A DNA stretch of 64,000 nt from Pseudomonas sp. DY-1 (GTDB lineage Bacteria > Pseudomonadota > Gammaproteobacteria > Pseudomonadales > Pseudomonadaceae): the NCBI RefSeq assembly GCF_003626975.1, contig NZ_CP032616.1, forward strand, positions 4,440,001 to 4,504,000. The letters are read 5' to 3'. The first letter of the stretch is position 1, and every line of letters starts with the position of its first letter. The notes beneath the pieces are model-generated. The model worked only from the letters and a program-made list of their open reading frames with translations. It was not told the DNA's origin and did not search any database. Both the position numbers and the translations under genes were made by a program. Positions 8,525 through 16,301 of the stretch are shown here, piece by piece.

Positions 8525-9604
8525 TCATTGCCCAACGTATTCGATGCGATAGATGGCGCCCGCGTGATCGTCGCTTACCAGCAGGGCGCCATCCTGCGTT
8601 ACCAGCACGTCTGCCGGCCTACCCCAGACATCACCATCCTCCAGCCAGCCCTCGGCGAACACGCTTTGGCGCTTCAGACTGCCATCGGGGTGGAGTTCGA
8701 CGCGTTTGATCCGATAGCCGATTTTTTCACTGCGGTTCCACGAACCGTGCTCGGCTATGAATAGGTTGTTGCGGTATTCCGCGGGGAATTGGTTGCCGGT
8801 GTAGAAACGCAGGCCAAGAGGCGCAACATGCGGCCCCAGCCTGGCGACAGGGGCGACGAATTCGCTGCAAGGGCGTTGGGAGAACTTCGGGTCAGTCACG
8901 TCGCCTGCGTGGCAATAAGGAAAACCGAAATGCTGGCCGGGTTTTTCCAGCCGATTCAGCTCGCAATCAGGCATGTCGTCGCCCATCAGGTCGCGACCGT
9001 TGTCGCTGAACCAGAGCTCGCCGGTCTGCGGATGCCAGTCGAAGCCCACCGTGTTGCGCACACCTTGCGCCACCAGTTCCATGTCGCTGCCATCGGCGTT
9101 CATGCGGTGAATGGCGGCATAGGTATCGGGGTCGTCATCGCACACGTTGCACGGTGCGCCCACCGGCACATACAACTTGCCGTCAGGGCCAAAGGCGATG
9201 AACTTCCAGCCGTGGTGGGTTTCCCGGGGCAGGTCCGAATTAACCACCTCGGCGTCGGGTGGCGAATCGAGGCGCGACTCTATGTCGCGCAGGCGCAGGA
9301 TTCGGCTGACTGCCGAGACGTATAGGTCGCCTCCCTTGTAGGCCACCCCAACGGGTAGCTGTAGGCCGCTGGCGATGATGCGGACCTTTCCGCTGGCAGG
9401 TTCCAGTGCATAGACCTTCCCGGCCGCATTGCTACCGACGAACAGGGTGCCGCGCTCACCCCAGGTCATCTCCCGGGCGTTGGGCACCTGGTCGCTCACC
9501 AGCGTGATGCGAAAGCCCTCGGGCAGGCGAATGCGCTCCAGCGGCAGTGCGGCATTGGCGAACCCGGGCAACAGCAGCAGGAATGGCAGGAGCAGCCGAC
9601 ACAT
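8525..9604 (-). CDS. PQQ-dependent sugar/sorbosone dehydrogenase family protein
   Basis: The 359-residue protein has a Sec signal peptide (about residues 1-18, ending FANA) and a six-bladed beta-propeller of the soluble glucose/sorbosone dehydrogenase family. Recognisable blocks are GSNAAGKVYAL, GVAYKGGDLYV, the cysteine pair in CNVCDDDP, GVRNTVGFDWHP and WFSDNGRD, plus EHGSWNR near residue 285. It would oxidise a sugar or aldose in the periplasm using PQQ, but the substrate is unknown and PQQ dependence is inferred from the family. GGAG lies 9 bases before the ATG. It is divergent from dsbB. Confidence 0.88.
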   Translation of the reverse strand: MCRLLLPFLLLLPGFANAALPLERIRLPEGFRITLVSDQVPNAREMTWGERGTLFVGSNAAGKVYALEPASGKVRIIASGLQLPVGVAYKGGDLYVSAVSRILRLRDIESRLDSPPDAEVVNSDLPRETHHGWKFIAFGPDGKLYVPVGAPCNVCDDDPDTYAAIHRMNADGSDMELVAQGVRNTVGFDWHPQTGELWFSDNGRDLMGDDMPDCELNRLEKPGQHFGFPYCHAGDVTDPKFSQRPCSEFVAPVARLGPHVAPLGLRFYTGNQFPAEYRNNLFIAEHGSWNRSEKIGYRIKRVELHPDGSLKRQSVFAEGWLEDGDVWGRPADVLVTQDGALLVSDDHAGAIYRIEYVGQ

Positions 9605-9713
9605 GGCGGTTTTCTCCGGATAGGCAACCTCATCCAGCCTAGTCGGTCGCCTTGAAAGGCCAAGGTGCTTTCCACTACCGTAACGCCCTTTCCGATAACC
9701 CAACGGAGCCGCC

Positions 9714-10205
9714 ATGACCCTGGCAAGCCCGCGTTCGCTTTTCCTGCTCGCCTTCCTCGGTTGCGTCGCTGTAATGGGGGGAGCGCTATATCTTGAGCAC
9801 GCCCTTGGCCTCGAACCATGCCCGCTGTGCATCGTCCAGCGCGTCTTCATCATCGCCTTCGGTATCGTCTGCCTGATCGCCGCGCTGCATGGCCCAGAGC
9901 GTACCGGGCGGCGTATCTACGCCGTGCTGGCCCTACTGTTCTCGGCTGGTGGCGCTGCTTTCGCCGGTCGCCAGATCTGGTTGCAAAGCGTGCCTGCAGA
10001 CCAACTGCCCGCATGCCTGCCGAGCTTCGACTACATGATGGAAGCCTGGCCGTTCCTGCAGATCATCAAGACCATGCTCCATGGTACGGCGGATTGTGCT
10101 GCGGTGACCTGGACCCTGTTCGGCATGAGCATTCCCGAATGGAGCCTGCTGGCCTTCGTCGGCTGCATCCTGTTCTCGCTTTACCAACTGCTGCGTCGCG
10201 CGTGA
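9714..10205 (+). CDS. dsbB: Disulfide bond formation protein DsbB (DsbH type)
   Basis: DsbB reoxidises DsbA and passes electrons to quinone. The 163-residue inner-membrane protein has four hydrophobic helices and both required cysteine pairs: C36-x-x-C39 in EPCPLC at the end of the first helix, and C101 and C128 in the second periplasmic loop. GGAG lies shortly before the ATG. In P. aeruginosa I recall the copy at this locus being called dsbH, with another dsbB elsewhere, so orthology to dsbH is likely. A strong hairpin follows the stop codon. Confidence 0.93.
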   Translation: MTLASPRSLFLLAFLGCVAVMGGALYLEHALGLEPCPLCIVQRVFIIAFGIVCLIAALHGPERTGRRIYAVLALLFSAGGAAFAGRQIWLQSVPADQLPACLPSFDYMMEAWPFLQIIKTMLHGTADCAAVTWTLFGMSIPEWSLLAFVGCILFSLYQLLRRA

Positions 10206-10213
10206 TCGCTCTA

Positions 10214-10236
10214 GGCGCATGGCTTTGCCATGCGCC
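10214..10236 (+). terminator. Hairpin downstream of dsbB
   Basis: GGCGCATGGC - TTT - GCCATGCGCC is a perfect 10-bp stem with a 3-base loop, 8 bases after the dsbB stop. The T run after it is short (TTCC), so termination strength is uncertain. Confidence 0.6.
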
Positions 10237-10530
10237 TTCCAGGCGTGCTTTTCCGTCCCTTTCCGCACTAATTCGCGCTGCGCCAATCCGCCGCGCCAGC
10301 CCCAGAGCTCCGGCCAGACAGGCCGCGGCCTGTCGATTAAACGCTCGTATGAATTTTTTCCCGCGCGCGCCTTGATGGCACTGCCCGGCGGGCATACTCT
10401 GGCCCGCACGCGCCGCCGGAATATTGCCGTTTTAGCGGCGTCTTCCCAGAATCTTGCACCGGTCGACAAAAAACCGTCTCGGAGCGGACGTATAACGGCA
10501 TTACCGAATTAGGGAAGTGAGGTCGTCACC
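10237..10530 (+). other. Non-coding stretch upstream of rsd/algQ
   Basis: About 300 bases without a credible gene lie between the dsbB hairpin and rsd. It is expected to hold the rsd promoter. The part from about 10340 to 10515 is locally richer in A and T runs (ATTTTTT, GACAAAAAACC), and GTGAGG before the ATG at 10531 is a plausible ribosome binding site. I could not pick a clear -35/-10 pair. Open frames here are short and lack family features. Confidence 0.4.
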
Positions 10531-11001
10531 ATGCTCGAAAGTTGCCAGAACGCTCAGGAACGTTGGGGTGGCGTGCACCAGCTGATCGACCGCTGGTTGC
10601 AGGAGCGCCATGAGCTAGTCCGTGTCTATAGCTCGCTGAGCGAAAAACCCCAGGCTCCCAGCGCCAATGCAGAAGCACTGCAAAGGTTTTGTGAGGTCCT
10701 GCTGGACTACGTGTCGGCAGGGCACTTCGAGGTCTACGAGCAATTGCTCAATGAGGCGAAAGCGTTTGGTGACCAACGCGGCCTCGACCTCGCCAAGCAA
10801 ATCTATCCCCGTATCGAAGCCATCACCGAAGTTGCACTGGCCTTCAACGACCGCTGCGACAACGGTGACTGCCGTGACATCTGCCTGACTTCCGAACTGA
10901 AGAATCTCGGGCAACTGCTTCACGAACGCTTCGAGTTGGAAGACTGCCTGATCGAAGTGCTGCACAACGCCCATCAGGGTGAGGCCTCGCAACCGGCCTA
11001 A
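10531..11001 (+). CDS. algQ: Anti-sigma-70 factor Rsd / AlgQ
   Basis: This 156-residue helical protein belongs to the Rsd/AlgQ family, which binds region 4 of the housekeeping sigma factor and frees core polymerase for alternative sigma factors; in P. aeruginosa AlgQ influences alginate and siderophore genes. Family markers are the N-terminal [35 protein letters not shown] in the middle and the Cys-containing DRCDNGDC region (about residues 107-114). It lies upstream of algP on the same strand, as in P. aeruginosa. Confidence 0.95.
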   Translation: MLESCQNAQERWGGVHQLIDRWLQERHELVRVYSSLSEKPQAPSANAEALQRFCEVLLDYVSAGHFEVYEQLLNEAKAFGDQRGLDLAKQIYPRIEAITEVALAFNDRCDNGDCRDICLTSELKNLGQLLHERFELEDCLIEVLHNAHQGEASQPA

Positions 11002-11256
11002 TCGCTGTCCTGCCGGCACTGGAATCGGGGTGGCGGATTTTCGCTGAGTGCCCCATTCCAGAGCCTTCCTGGCGTTGGTTAGCTGTTGCTGTTGGCAGGG
11101 GTCGCCGGCCTCGTGGTTCCAGGTCCGGACCGTACTTGCGAAACCCTGCACCGGCAATCCGTCGCAAGGCCCAGGCGGGCGATATGGCGCGGCCTCTGGC
11201 GACTCGCGAAACAGGCGACTAGTATGGGCCAAATAACGCCCGCCAGGAGGCATACC

Positions 11257-12408
11257 ATGTCGGCCAAGAAGAAGCCTGTAAGCACCCCGCTGCACCTGCT
11301 GCACCAACTGTCCTTCAGTCTGCTCGAACACCTTGAGAAAGCCTGCGCCCAAGCTTCGGTCGATGCTGAGAAGCTCCTGACCAAATTGGAGAAACAACGC
11401 GGCAAGGCTCAAGAGAAACTGCACACCGCGCGCACCAAGCTGCAGGATGCTGCCAAAGCTGGCAAAGCCAAGGCTCAAGCCAAGGCCAAAGCCAATATCG
11501 GCGAACTCGAAGCTCTCCTGGACACGCTGAAGAATCGCCAGGCCGAAACCCGCACCTACATCGCCCAGCTCAAGCGTGACTCTCAGGAAAGCCTGAAGCT
11601 CGCGCAGGGCGTCGGCAAGGTCCGCGAGGCTGCAGGCAAGGCCTTGGCTACTCGCGAAGCCAAGCCCGCAGCTGTCAAGGCAGCAGCCAAGCCTGTCGCC
11701 AAACCGGCTGCCAAGCCCGCAGCAGCCAAGCCCGCCGCGAAGCCGGCCGCGAAGCCGGCCGCCAAGGTTGCCGCTGCTAAGCCCGCCGCCAAACCGGCTG
11801 CCAAGCCCGCAGCAGCCAAGCCAGCTGCGAAGCCGGCCGCCAAGGTTGCCGCTGCTAAACCCGCTGCCAAACCGGCTGCCAAGTCCGCAGCAGCCAAGCC
11901 TGCCGCGAAGCCGGGCGCCAAGGTTGCCGCTGCTAAACCGGCCGCCAAGCCTGCTGCCAAACCGGCCGCGAAGCCGGCAGTGAAGGCCGCCGCTAAACCA
12001 GCAGCCAAACCGGCAGCCAAGCCTGCAGCGAAACCCGCCGCAGCCAAGCCGGCCGCTAAAGTCGCTGCTGCGAAACCTGCCGCCAAGCCGACTGCTAAAC
12101 CCGCTGCCAAACCAGCTGCCAAGCCCGCTGCAGCCAAGTCCGCAGCGAAACCCGCCGCGACCGCTGCCAAGCCTGCTGCCGCTGCGAAGCCAGCTGCGAA
12201 ACCCGCTGCCAAGCCTGCCGTGAAGAAAGTCGCTCCGGCCAAGCCAGCGGCAGCCAAGCCAGCTGCGAAACCCGCCGCTCCGGCCGCAGCCAAACCTGCA
12301 GCTGCTCCGGCCGCCCCGACCGCTCCGGCGGTGCCGGCCGCCGCGCCGGTTGCCAGCGTGGCGCCGACCAGCAGCAACGGCGCCGCTCCGACTTCGCCGT
12401 CGAACTAA
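11257..12408 (+). CDS. algP: Histone H1-like KPAA-repeat protein AlgP
   Basis: AlgP is a DNA-binding, histone-like regulator linked to alginate control. The 383-residue protein has a helical, charged N-terminal domain (about residues 1-130: LHLLHQLSFSLLEHLEKA, then a coiled coil with TLKNRQAETRTYIAQLK) and a low-complexity tail (about 136-383) made of Lys-Pro-Ala-Ala tetrapeptides, ending in an Ala/Pro/Ser segment. A perfect AGGAGG lies 6 bases before the ATG, which excludes the longer upstream frame. The tail contains 78-bp tandem units, so its length is likely to vary between strains. Confidence 0.95.
   Translation: MSAKKKPVSTPLHLLHQLSFSLLEHLEKACAQASVDAEKLLTKLEKQRGKAQEKLHTARTKLQDAAKAGKAKAQAKAKANIGELEALLDTLKNRQAETRTYIAQLKRDSQESLKLAQGVGKVREAAGKALATREAKPAAVKAAAKPVAKPAAKPAAAKPAAKPAAKPAAKVAAAKPAAKPAAKPAAAKPAAKPAAKVAAAKPAAKPAAKSAAAKPAAKPGAKVAAAKPAAKPAAKPAAKPAVKAAAKPAAKPAAKPAAKPAAAKPAAKVAAAKPAAKPTAKPAAKPAAKPAAAKSAAKPAATAAKPAAAAKPAAKPAAKPAVKKVAPAKPAAAKPAAKPAAPAAAKPAAAPAAPTAPAVPAAAPVASVAPTSSNGAAPTSPSN
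11764..11997 (+). repeat. 78-bp tandem repeat in the algP tail
   Basis: Successive units beginning AAGGTTGCCGCTGCTAA start at 11764, 11842 and 11920, exactly 78 bases (26 codons) apart. The first two are full copies encoding the pattern KVAAAKPAAKPAAK then PAAAKPAAKPAA; the third matches for about its first half and then drifts. The surrounding KPAA codons show further, shorter similarity. Confidence 0.85.
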
Positions 12409-12869
12409 AGCGCCAGGACCGCGACGCGCAGCTGTTCCAGTGCGTCGCGGTCCGCTCCCTTCCGCTTCGGGCAACAGCCCGAGAGCCAGTTTTCAATCTG
12501 TTCCATCTCCCCGGCTGCCCAACCAGCGGTGGCGCTTTCCAGGCGCGCCAGTAGCTCGCGTTCGGCTTCCAGTTCCAGCGACTTGATCTGCTCGCGCAAC
12601 CCGGTCAGCGCCTGATCGTTCTGTGCCTGTGCACGCCAGTTCTGGCGTAGCGAACGCAGGGGCTTGATCACCTGTTCCTGCCAGGGATCGCAAACCTCGC
12701 ACAGGGCATCCAGGCGAGTGATGTCGAAGGTGGTACCGCGTTGTCCCAGCCAGCAGGCCGTGAGCAGCAGGCAGACATCCACACCGTCGTCCTGAAGACG
12801 CAAGCAGGCTTGCTCGACACCGGGTTCGGTGTAGAGGCGCAGGGCGAAAGTCCACAGGTCTGAACGCAT
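12405..12869 (-). CDS. TIGR02444 family protein
   Basis: The 154-residue soluble helical protein fits the TIGR02444 family of gammaproteobacteria, seen in the opening LWTFALRLYTEPGVEQACLR-like block, the CLLLTACWLG segment near residue 35 and VIKPLRSLRQNWR near residue 70. No function is known. It converges on algP, and the two stop codons overlap by 4 bases. It is divergent from the ABC-F gene, which starts only 50 bp away, so the two genes share a very short promoter region. Confidence 0.85.
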   Translation of the reverse strand: MRSDLWTFALRLYTEPGVEQACLRLQDDGVDVCLLLTACWLGQRGTTFDITRLDALCEVCDPWQEQVIKPLRSLRQNWRAQAQNDQALTGLREQIKSLELEAERELLARLESATAGWAAGEMEQIENWLSGCCPKRKGADRDALEQLRVAVLAL

Positions 12870-12919
12870 AGAGCTCCTCGGGCGGCACGGCGGCGAAGCT
12901 GATAAACTCCGCCGCCATC

Positions 12920-14830
12920 ATGATCCGACTGCAAAATCTCACTCTACAGCGTGGTCCTCAGCGCCTGCTAGAAGGCGCCGAACTGACCCTGCACGCCGGC
13001 CAGAAGGTCGGCCTCATCGGCGCCAACGGTGCCGGCAAATCCAGCTTGTTCGCCCTGCTGCGTGGCGAGCTGGGGCCGGATGCGGGCGATTGCCTGCTGC
13101 CCGCCGATTGGCGCATCGCCCATATGCGCCAGGAAGTGGACAACCTCGAGCGCCTGGCCGTGGACTACGTCCTCGATGGCGACCAGCACCTGCGCCGGGT
13201 TCAGCGTGAACTCGCGGCCGCTGAGGCTGGCCATGACGGCACCGCCATCGCTCGCCTGCACATCGAGCTGGACAGCGCCGATGGTTATACGGCCGACGCC
13301 CGAGCACGCAAGCTGCTGGCCGGACTCGGCTTCACCGCGGAGCAGATGGACCGTCGCGTCGGCGACTTTTCCGGCGGCTGGCGGATGCGCCTGAACCTCG
13401 CTCAGGCGCTAATGTGCCCCTCCGAATTGCTGCTGCTCGACGAACCCACCAACCACCTCGACCTCGATGCCATCCTCTGGCTCGAAGAGTGGCTCAAGGG
13501 CTATCCGGGCACGCTGCTGCTGATTTCCCACGACCGCGATTTCCTCGATGCGGTCGTGGACAACGTTGCGCACCTCGAGCAGCAAAAGCTGACCCTCTAT
13601 CGTGGTGGTTACTCCGCCTTCGAGCGCACCCGTGCCGAGCGCCTGGCGCAGCAGCAGCAGGCGTACGAGAAGCAGCAGGCCCAGCGTGCGCACATGGAGA
13701 AGTACATCGCCCGCTTCAAGGCGCAGGCGACCAAGGCCCGCCAGGCCCAGAGCCGGATCAAGGCCCTGGAGCGCCTGGAGGAACTGGCGCCGGCCCACGT
13801 GGATTCGCCGTTCGACTTCAGCTTCCGCGAGGCTGACAAGATTTCCAGCCCGCTGCTGGACCTTTCCGAAGGTCGTCTCGGCTACGGCGAGAAGGCCGTA
13901 CTGCAGCAGGTGAAGTTGCAGTTGGCACCGGGCGCACGAATCGGCTTGCTGGGCCCCAACGGCGCCGGCAAGTCGACCCTGATCAAGACTCTTTCCGGCG
14001 ACATCGAGCCGCTTGGTGGCCGCCTCGCCCGGGGTGAAAACCTCGCGATTGGCTATTTCGCCCAGCATCAACTCGATGCACTCGACCCCAAGGCCAGTCC
14101 GCTCCTGCATCTGCAGCGCCTTGCCCCGAGCGAACGCGAGCAAACCCTGCGCGACTTCCTCGGTGGTTTCGACTTCCGTGGAGATCGTTGCGACGAGGCG
14201 GTGACCAACTTCTCCGGTGGCGAAAAGGCGCGCTTGGCTCTGGCGCTGATCGCTTGGCAGAAGCCCAACCTGTTGCTTCTGGACGAACCGACCAACCACC
14301 TCGACCTGGAAATGCGCCTGGCACTGACCATGGCTCTGCAGGATTTCGCTGGCGCCGTGCTGGTGGTGTCCCACGACCGTCACCTGCTCAAGAGCACCAC
14401 CGACGAGTTCCTGCTGGTGGCTGATGGTCGTGTGCAGAGCTTCGATGGCGACCTCGACGACTACGCTCGTTGGCTGGTGGATTTCCGCGCGCGCCAGGCT
14501 CCCGCCACCAGCGCGCCGGTGAACCCGGACAAGACTGACAAGCGCGCCCAGCGCCAGGCCGCCGCCGCCTTGCGCCAGCAATTGGCTCCGCACAAGAAGG
14601 AAGCCGACAAGCTCGAGAAGGACCTGGGCAAGGTGCACGAGCAATTGGCCCGCGTCGAAGAGCGTCTTGGCGATTCCGCCCTCTACGAAGCGGCGCGAAA
14701 GGATGAACTACGCGACCTGCTGGCCGAGCAGGCGCGTCTGAAGGGCCGTGAGGCTGAACTTGAAGAGGCTTGGCTTCTGGCTCTGGAAACCCTGGAGGAG
14801 CTGCAGCGGCAACTGGAGGCAGCGGATTGA
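12920..14830 (+). CDS. ABC-F family ATPase (YheS-like)
   Basis: The 636-residue protein has two ABC ATPase domains and no membrane segments, the ABC-F layout of ribosome-associated translation factors. Walker A motifs are GANGAGKS (near residue 37) and GPNGAGKS (near 347), signatures are FSGGWRMRL and FSGGEKARL, and both Walker B motifs read LLLDEPTNHLDL. A Gln/Arg-rich interdomain linker (about 235-300) and a C-terminal coiled coil (about 535-635) are present. It most resembles the YheS/Uup groups; YheS-like is my best guess. A GATAAACT at 12901 could be the -10, which would make a very short leader. The stop overlaps the next ATG. Confidence 0.93.
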   Translation: MIRLQNLTLQRGPQRLLEGAELTLHAGQKVGLIGANGAGKSSLFALLRGELGPDAGDCLLPADWRIAHMRQEVDNLERLAVDYVLDGDQHLRRVQRELAAAEAGHDGTAIARLHIELDSADGYTADARARKLLAGLGFTAEQMDRRVGDFSGGWRMRLNLAQALMCPSELLLLDEPTNHLDLDAILWLEEWLKGYPGTLLLISHDRDFLDAVVDNVAHLEQQKLTLYRGGYSAFERTRAERLAQQQQAYEKQQAQRAHMEKYIARFKAQATKARQAQSRIKALERLEELAPAHVDSPFDFSFREADKISSPLLDLSEGRLGYGEKAVLQQVKLQLAPGARIGLLGPNGAGKSTLIKTLSGDIEPLGGRLARGENLAIGYFAQHQLDALDPKASPLLHLQRLAPSEREQTLRDFLGGFDFRGDRCDEAVTNFSGGEKARLALALIAWQKPNLLLLDEPTNHLDLEMRLALTMALQDFAGAVLVVSHDRHLLKSTTDEFLLVADGRVQSFDGDLDDYARWLVDFRARQAPATSAPVNPDKTDKRAQRQAAAALRQQLAPHKKEADKLEKDLGKVHEQLARVEERLGDSALYEAARKDELRDLLAEQARLKGREAELEEAWLLALETLEELQRQLEAAD

Positions 14831-15369
14831 TGGATGACCTGCAACTCCTGACGGCCTGGAGCGAGCCACTGATCCGCGCTGCTCAGGTATTGCTGATCGT
14901 ACTGCTGGCCTGGCTGGTGCAACGCATCGTCACCCGCGGCATCACCCGTCTCGGACAACGTTATCCACAGCTACCTTCGGAGCTGATGCTGCCCCTGCGC
15001 GGGCTATTGCGCTGGATGATCCTCGGCAGCGCCTTCATGTTGGTGCTCGAGCGCTTCGGCGTCTCGGCCGAGGTGCTGTGGACTGCCCTGACCGGTTTTG
15101 CCGCTGTAGCTGCGGTCGCGTTCTTCGCGATCTGGAGCGTGCTCTCCAACATGTTCTGCGCGGTGTTGATCTTCTCCCTCGGGCCGTTCCGCATGGGCGA
15201 CAAGGTCGAGGTGGTGGAAAGCGCGGACAAGCCCGGCGTGAAGGGTAGGGTGATCGCCATCAACCTCTTCTACACCACCCTCGAAGACCTCAGCGAAGAA
15301 AACCACGGCGCCCTGGTACAAGTGCCCAACAGCCTATTCTTCCAAAAGGCAGTACGCCGCTGGCGCTGA
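14830..15369 (+). CDS. Short MscS-like membrane protein
   Basis: The 179-residue protein has three membrane helices (about residues 14-32, 55-75 and 83-115) followed by a beta-domain segment FRMGDKVEVVES, the pore-helix/beta-domain core of the MscS mechanosensitive channel family. It stops soon after the beta domain and lacks the large C-terminal domain of E. coli MscS (286 aa), so it is a minimal or partial channel. The ATG shares its first base with the stop of the ABC-F gene (TGATG), indicating coupled translation. A terminator follows. Confidence 0.85.
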   Translation: MDDLQLLTAWSEPLIRAAQVLLIVLLAWLVQRIVTRGITRLGQRYPQLPSELMLPLRGLLRWMILGSAFMLVLERFGVSAEVLWTALTGFAAVAAVAFFAIWSVLSNMFCAVLIFSLGPFRMGDKVEVVESADKPGVKGRVIAINLFYTTLEDLSEENHGALVQVPNSLFFQKAVRRWR

Positions 15370-15392
15370 CGGCACTGGGCAGCGGTGGGATG

Positions 15393-15424
15393 AAGGGGTA
15401 GGCTCTGCGGCCTGCCCCTTTTTC
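15393..15424 (+). terminator. Rho-independent terminator after the MscS-like gene
   Basis: AAGGGGTAGGC and GCCTGCCCCTT form an 11-bp stem with one G-T pair and a 6-base loop, followed by a run of Ts. It lies 24 bases after the stop codon and just before the LysE gene. Confidence 0.88.
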
Positions 15425-15442
15425 GTTTCCGAGGTATCTGCC

Positions 15443-16075
15443 ATGGCGCTCCAGACCTGGCTCGCTTTCCTGGTTGCCTGCTGGGTGATCAGCCTCTCAC
15501 CGGGTGCCGGTGCCATCGCTTCCATGTCCTCCGGGCTGCAATACGGTTTCCTCCGGGGCTACTGGAACGCGCTTGGCCTGCAGATCGGCCTGGCGCTGCA
15601 GATCGCCATCGTTGCTGCCGGCGTCGGCGCGATCCTTGCCACTTCCGCCTTGGCCTTCAGCCTGATCAAGTGGTTCGGTGTGGTTTACCTGGTCTATCTC
15701 GCGGTCAAGCAGTGGCGGGCCCTGCCCAGCGACATGTCCAACGATTCCGCGGAACGCCCCATCGGCCGTCCGCTCACCCTGGTGCTGCGTGGCTTCCTGG
15801 TGAACTTCAGCAATCCCAAGGCGATCGTCTTCATGCTCGCGGTATTGCCGCAGTTCATCGATCCCCATGCGCCGCTTGTGGAGCAGTACTTGGTGATGGG
15901 CGTGACCATGATCACCGTCGACCTGATCGTCATGGCCGGCTATACGGGGCTTGCCGCCCGCGTCCTCCGGCTGCTGCGCTCGCCGCGCCAGCAGCGCTTG
16001 TTGAATCGCAGCTTCGCCGCCCTGTTCGTCGGCGCGGCAGCGTTGCTGGCGACCGTGCGCCGCGCGCCGGTCTGA
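15443..16075 (+). CDS. LysE/RhtB family amino-acid exporter
   Basis: The 210-residue protein has about six membrane helices and the family block PGAGAIASMSSGLQYGFLRGYWNALG in the first quarter, with FLVNFSNPKAIVFMLAVLPQF in the middle. The family exports amino acids or homoserine lactones; the substrate here cannot be told from sequence. A GAGG ribosome binding site lies just before the ATG. It sits alone after a terminator and is followed by 226 bp without a gene. Confidence 0.92.
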   Translation: MALQTWLAFLVACWVISLSPGAGAIASMSSGLQYGFLRGYWNALGLQIGLALQIAIVAAGVGAILATSALAFSLIKWFGVVYLVYLAVKQWRALPSDMSNDSAERPIGRPLTLVLRGFLVNFSNPKAIVFMLAVLPQFIDPHAPLVEQYLVMGVTMITVDLIVMAGYTGLAARVLRLLRSPRQQRLLNRSFAALFVGAAALLATVRRAPV

Positions 16076-16249
16076 AGATTGCGAACTCCGGCGAGCGGGT
16101 GCTTGTCGGAATTCTTCCCGTCGGAATCCTTCCTTTCATCGAACTGCCCCGAGCAATTCCAATTGCATTGCAGGCCAGGAATGACGGGGCCTTCAGCAAA
16201 TTTTCGCAATCTCTGAACGTGATCGGATGAGCGATTTGGGCTTGAGATC

Positions 16250-16271
16250 AATTGTTAGGAAGGTAACAATT
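16250..16271. promoter_or_regulatory. Palindrome upstream of the FTR1 gene
   Basis: AATTGTTA - GGAAGG - TAACAATT is a perfect 8-bp inverted repeat with a 6-base spacer, 30 bases before the FTR1 start codon. It has the form of an operator for a dimeric regulator. No T tract follows, so it is not a normal terminator. Confidence 0.5.
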
Positions 16272-16280
16272 CGTTTCCCC

Positions 16281-16300
16281 ATTCTCATTTGAGATTGACT
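16281..16300 (-). promoter_or_regulatory. Possible Fur-like half site before the FTR1 gene
   Basis: Read on the minus strand this stretch contains AAATGAGAAT, which resembles one half of a Fur box. Over 19 positions the match to GATAATGATAATCATTATC is only about 9, and it overlaps the ribosome binding region. Confidence 0.25.
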
Positions 16301-16301
16301 C

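Noticed and set aside
11664..12330. CRISPR array in the algP region
   Set aside because: The regular repeats are in-frame KPAA codons of a protein gene, without unique spacers.
10615..12474. A 619-codon Gly/Arg/Ser-rich frame antisense to algP, and a 264-codon Ala/Gly-rich one
   Set aside because: Both are reverse readings of the KPAA repeats. They have no independent start signal and extreme composition.
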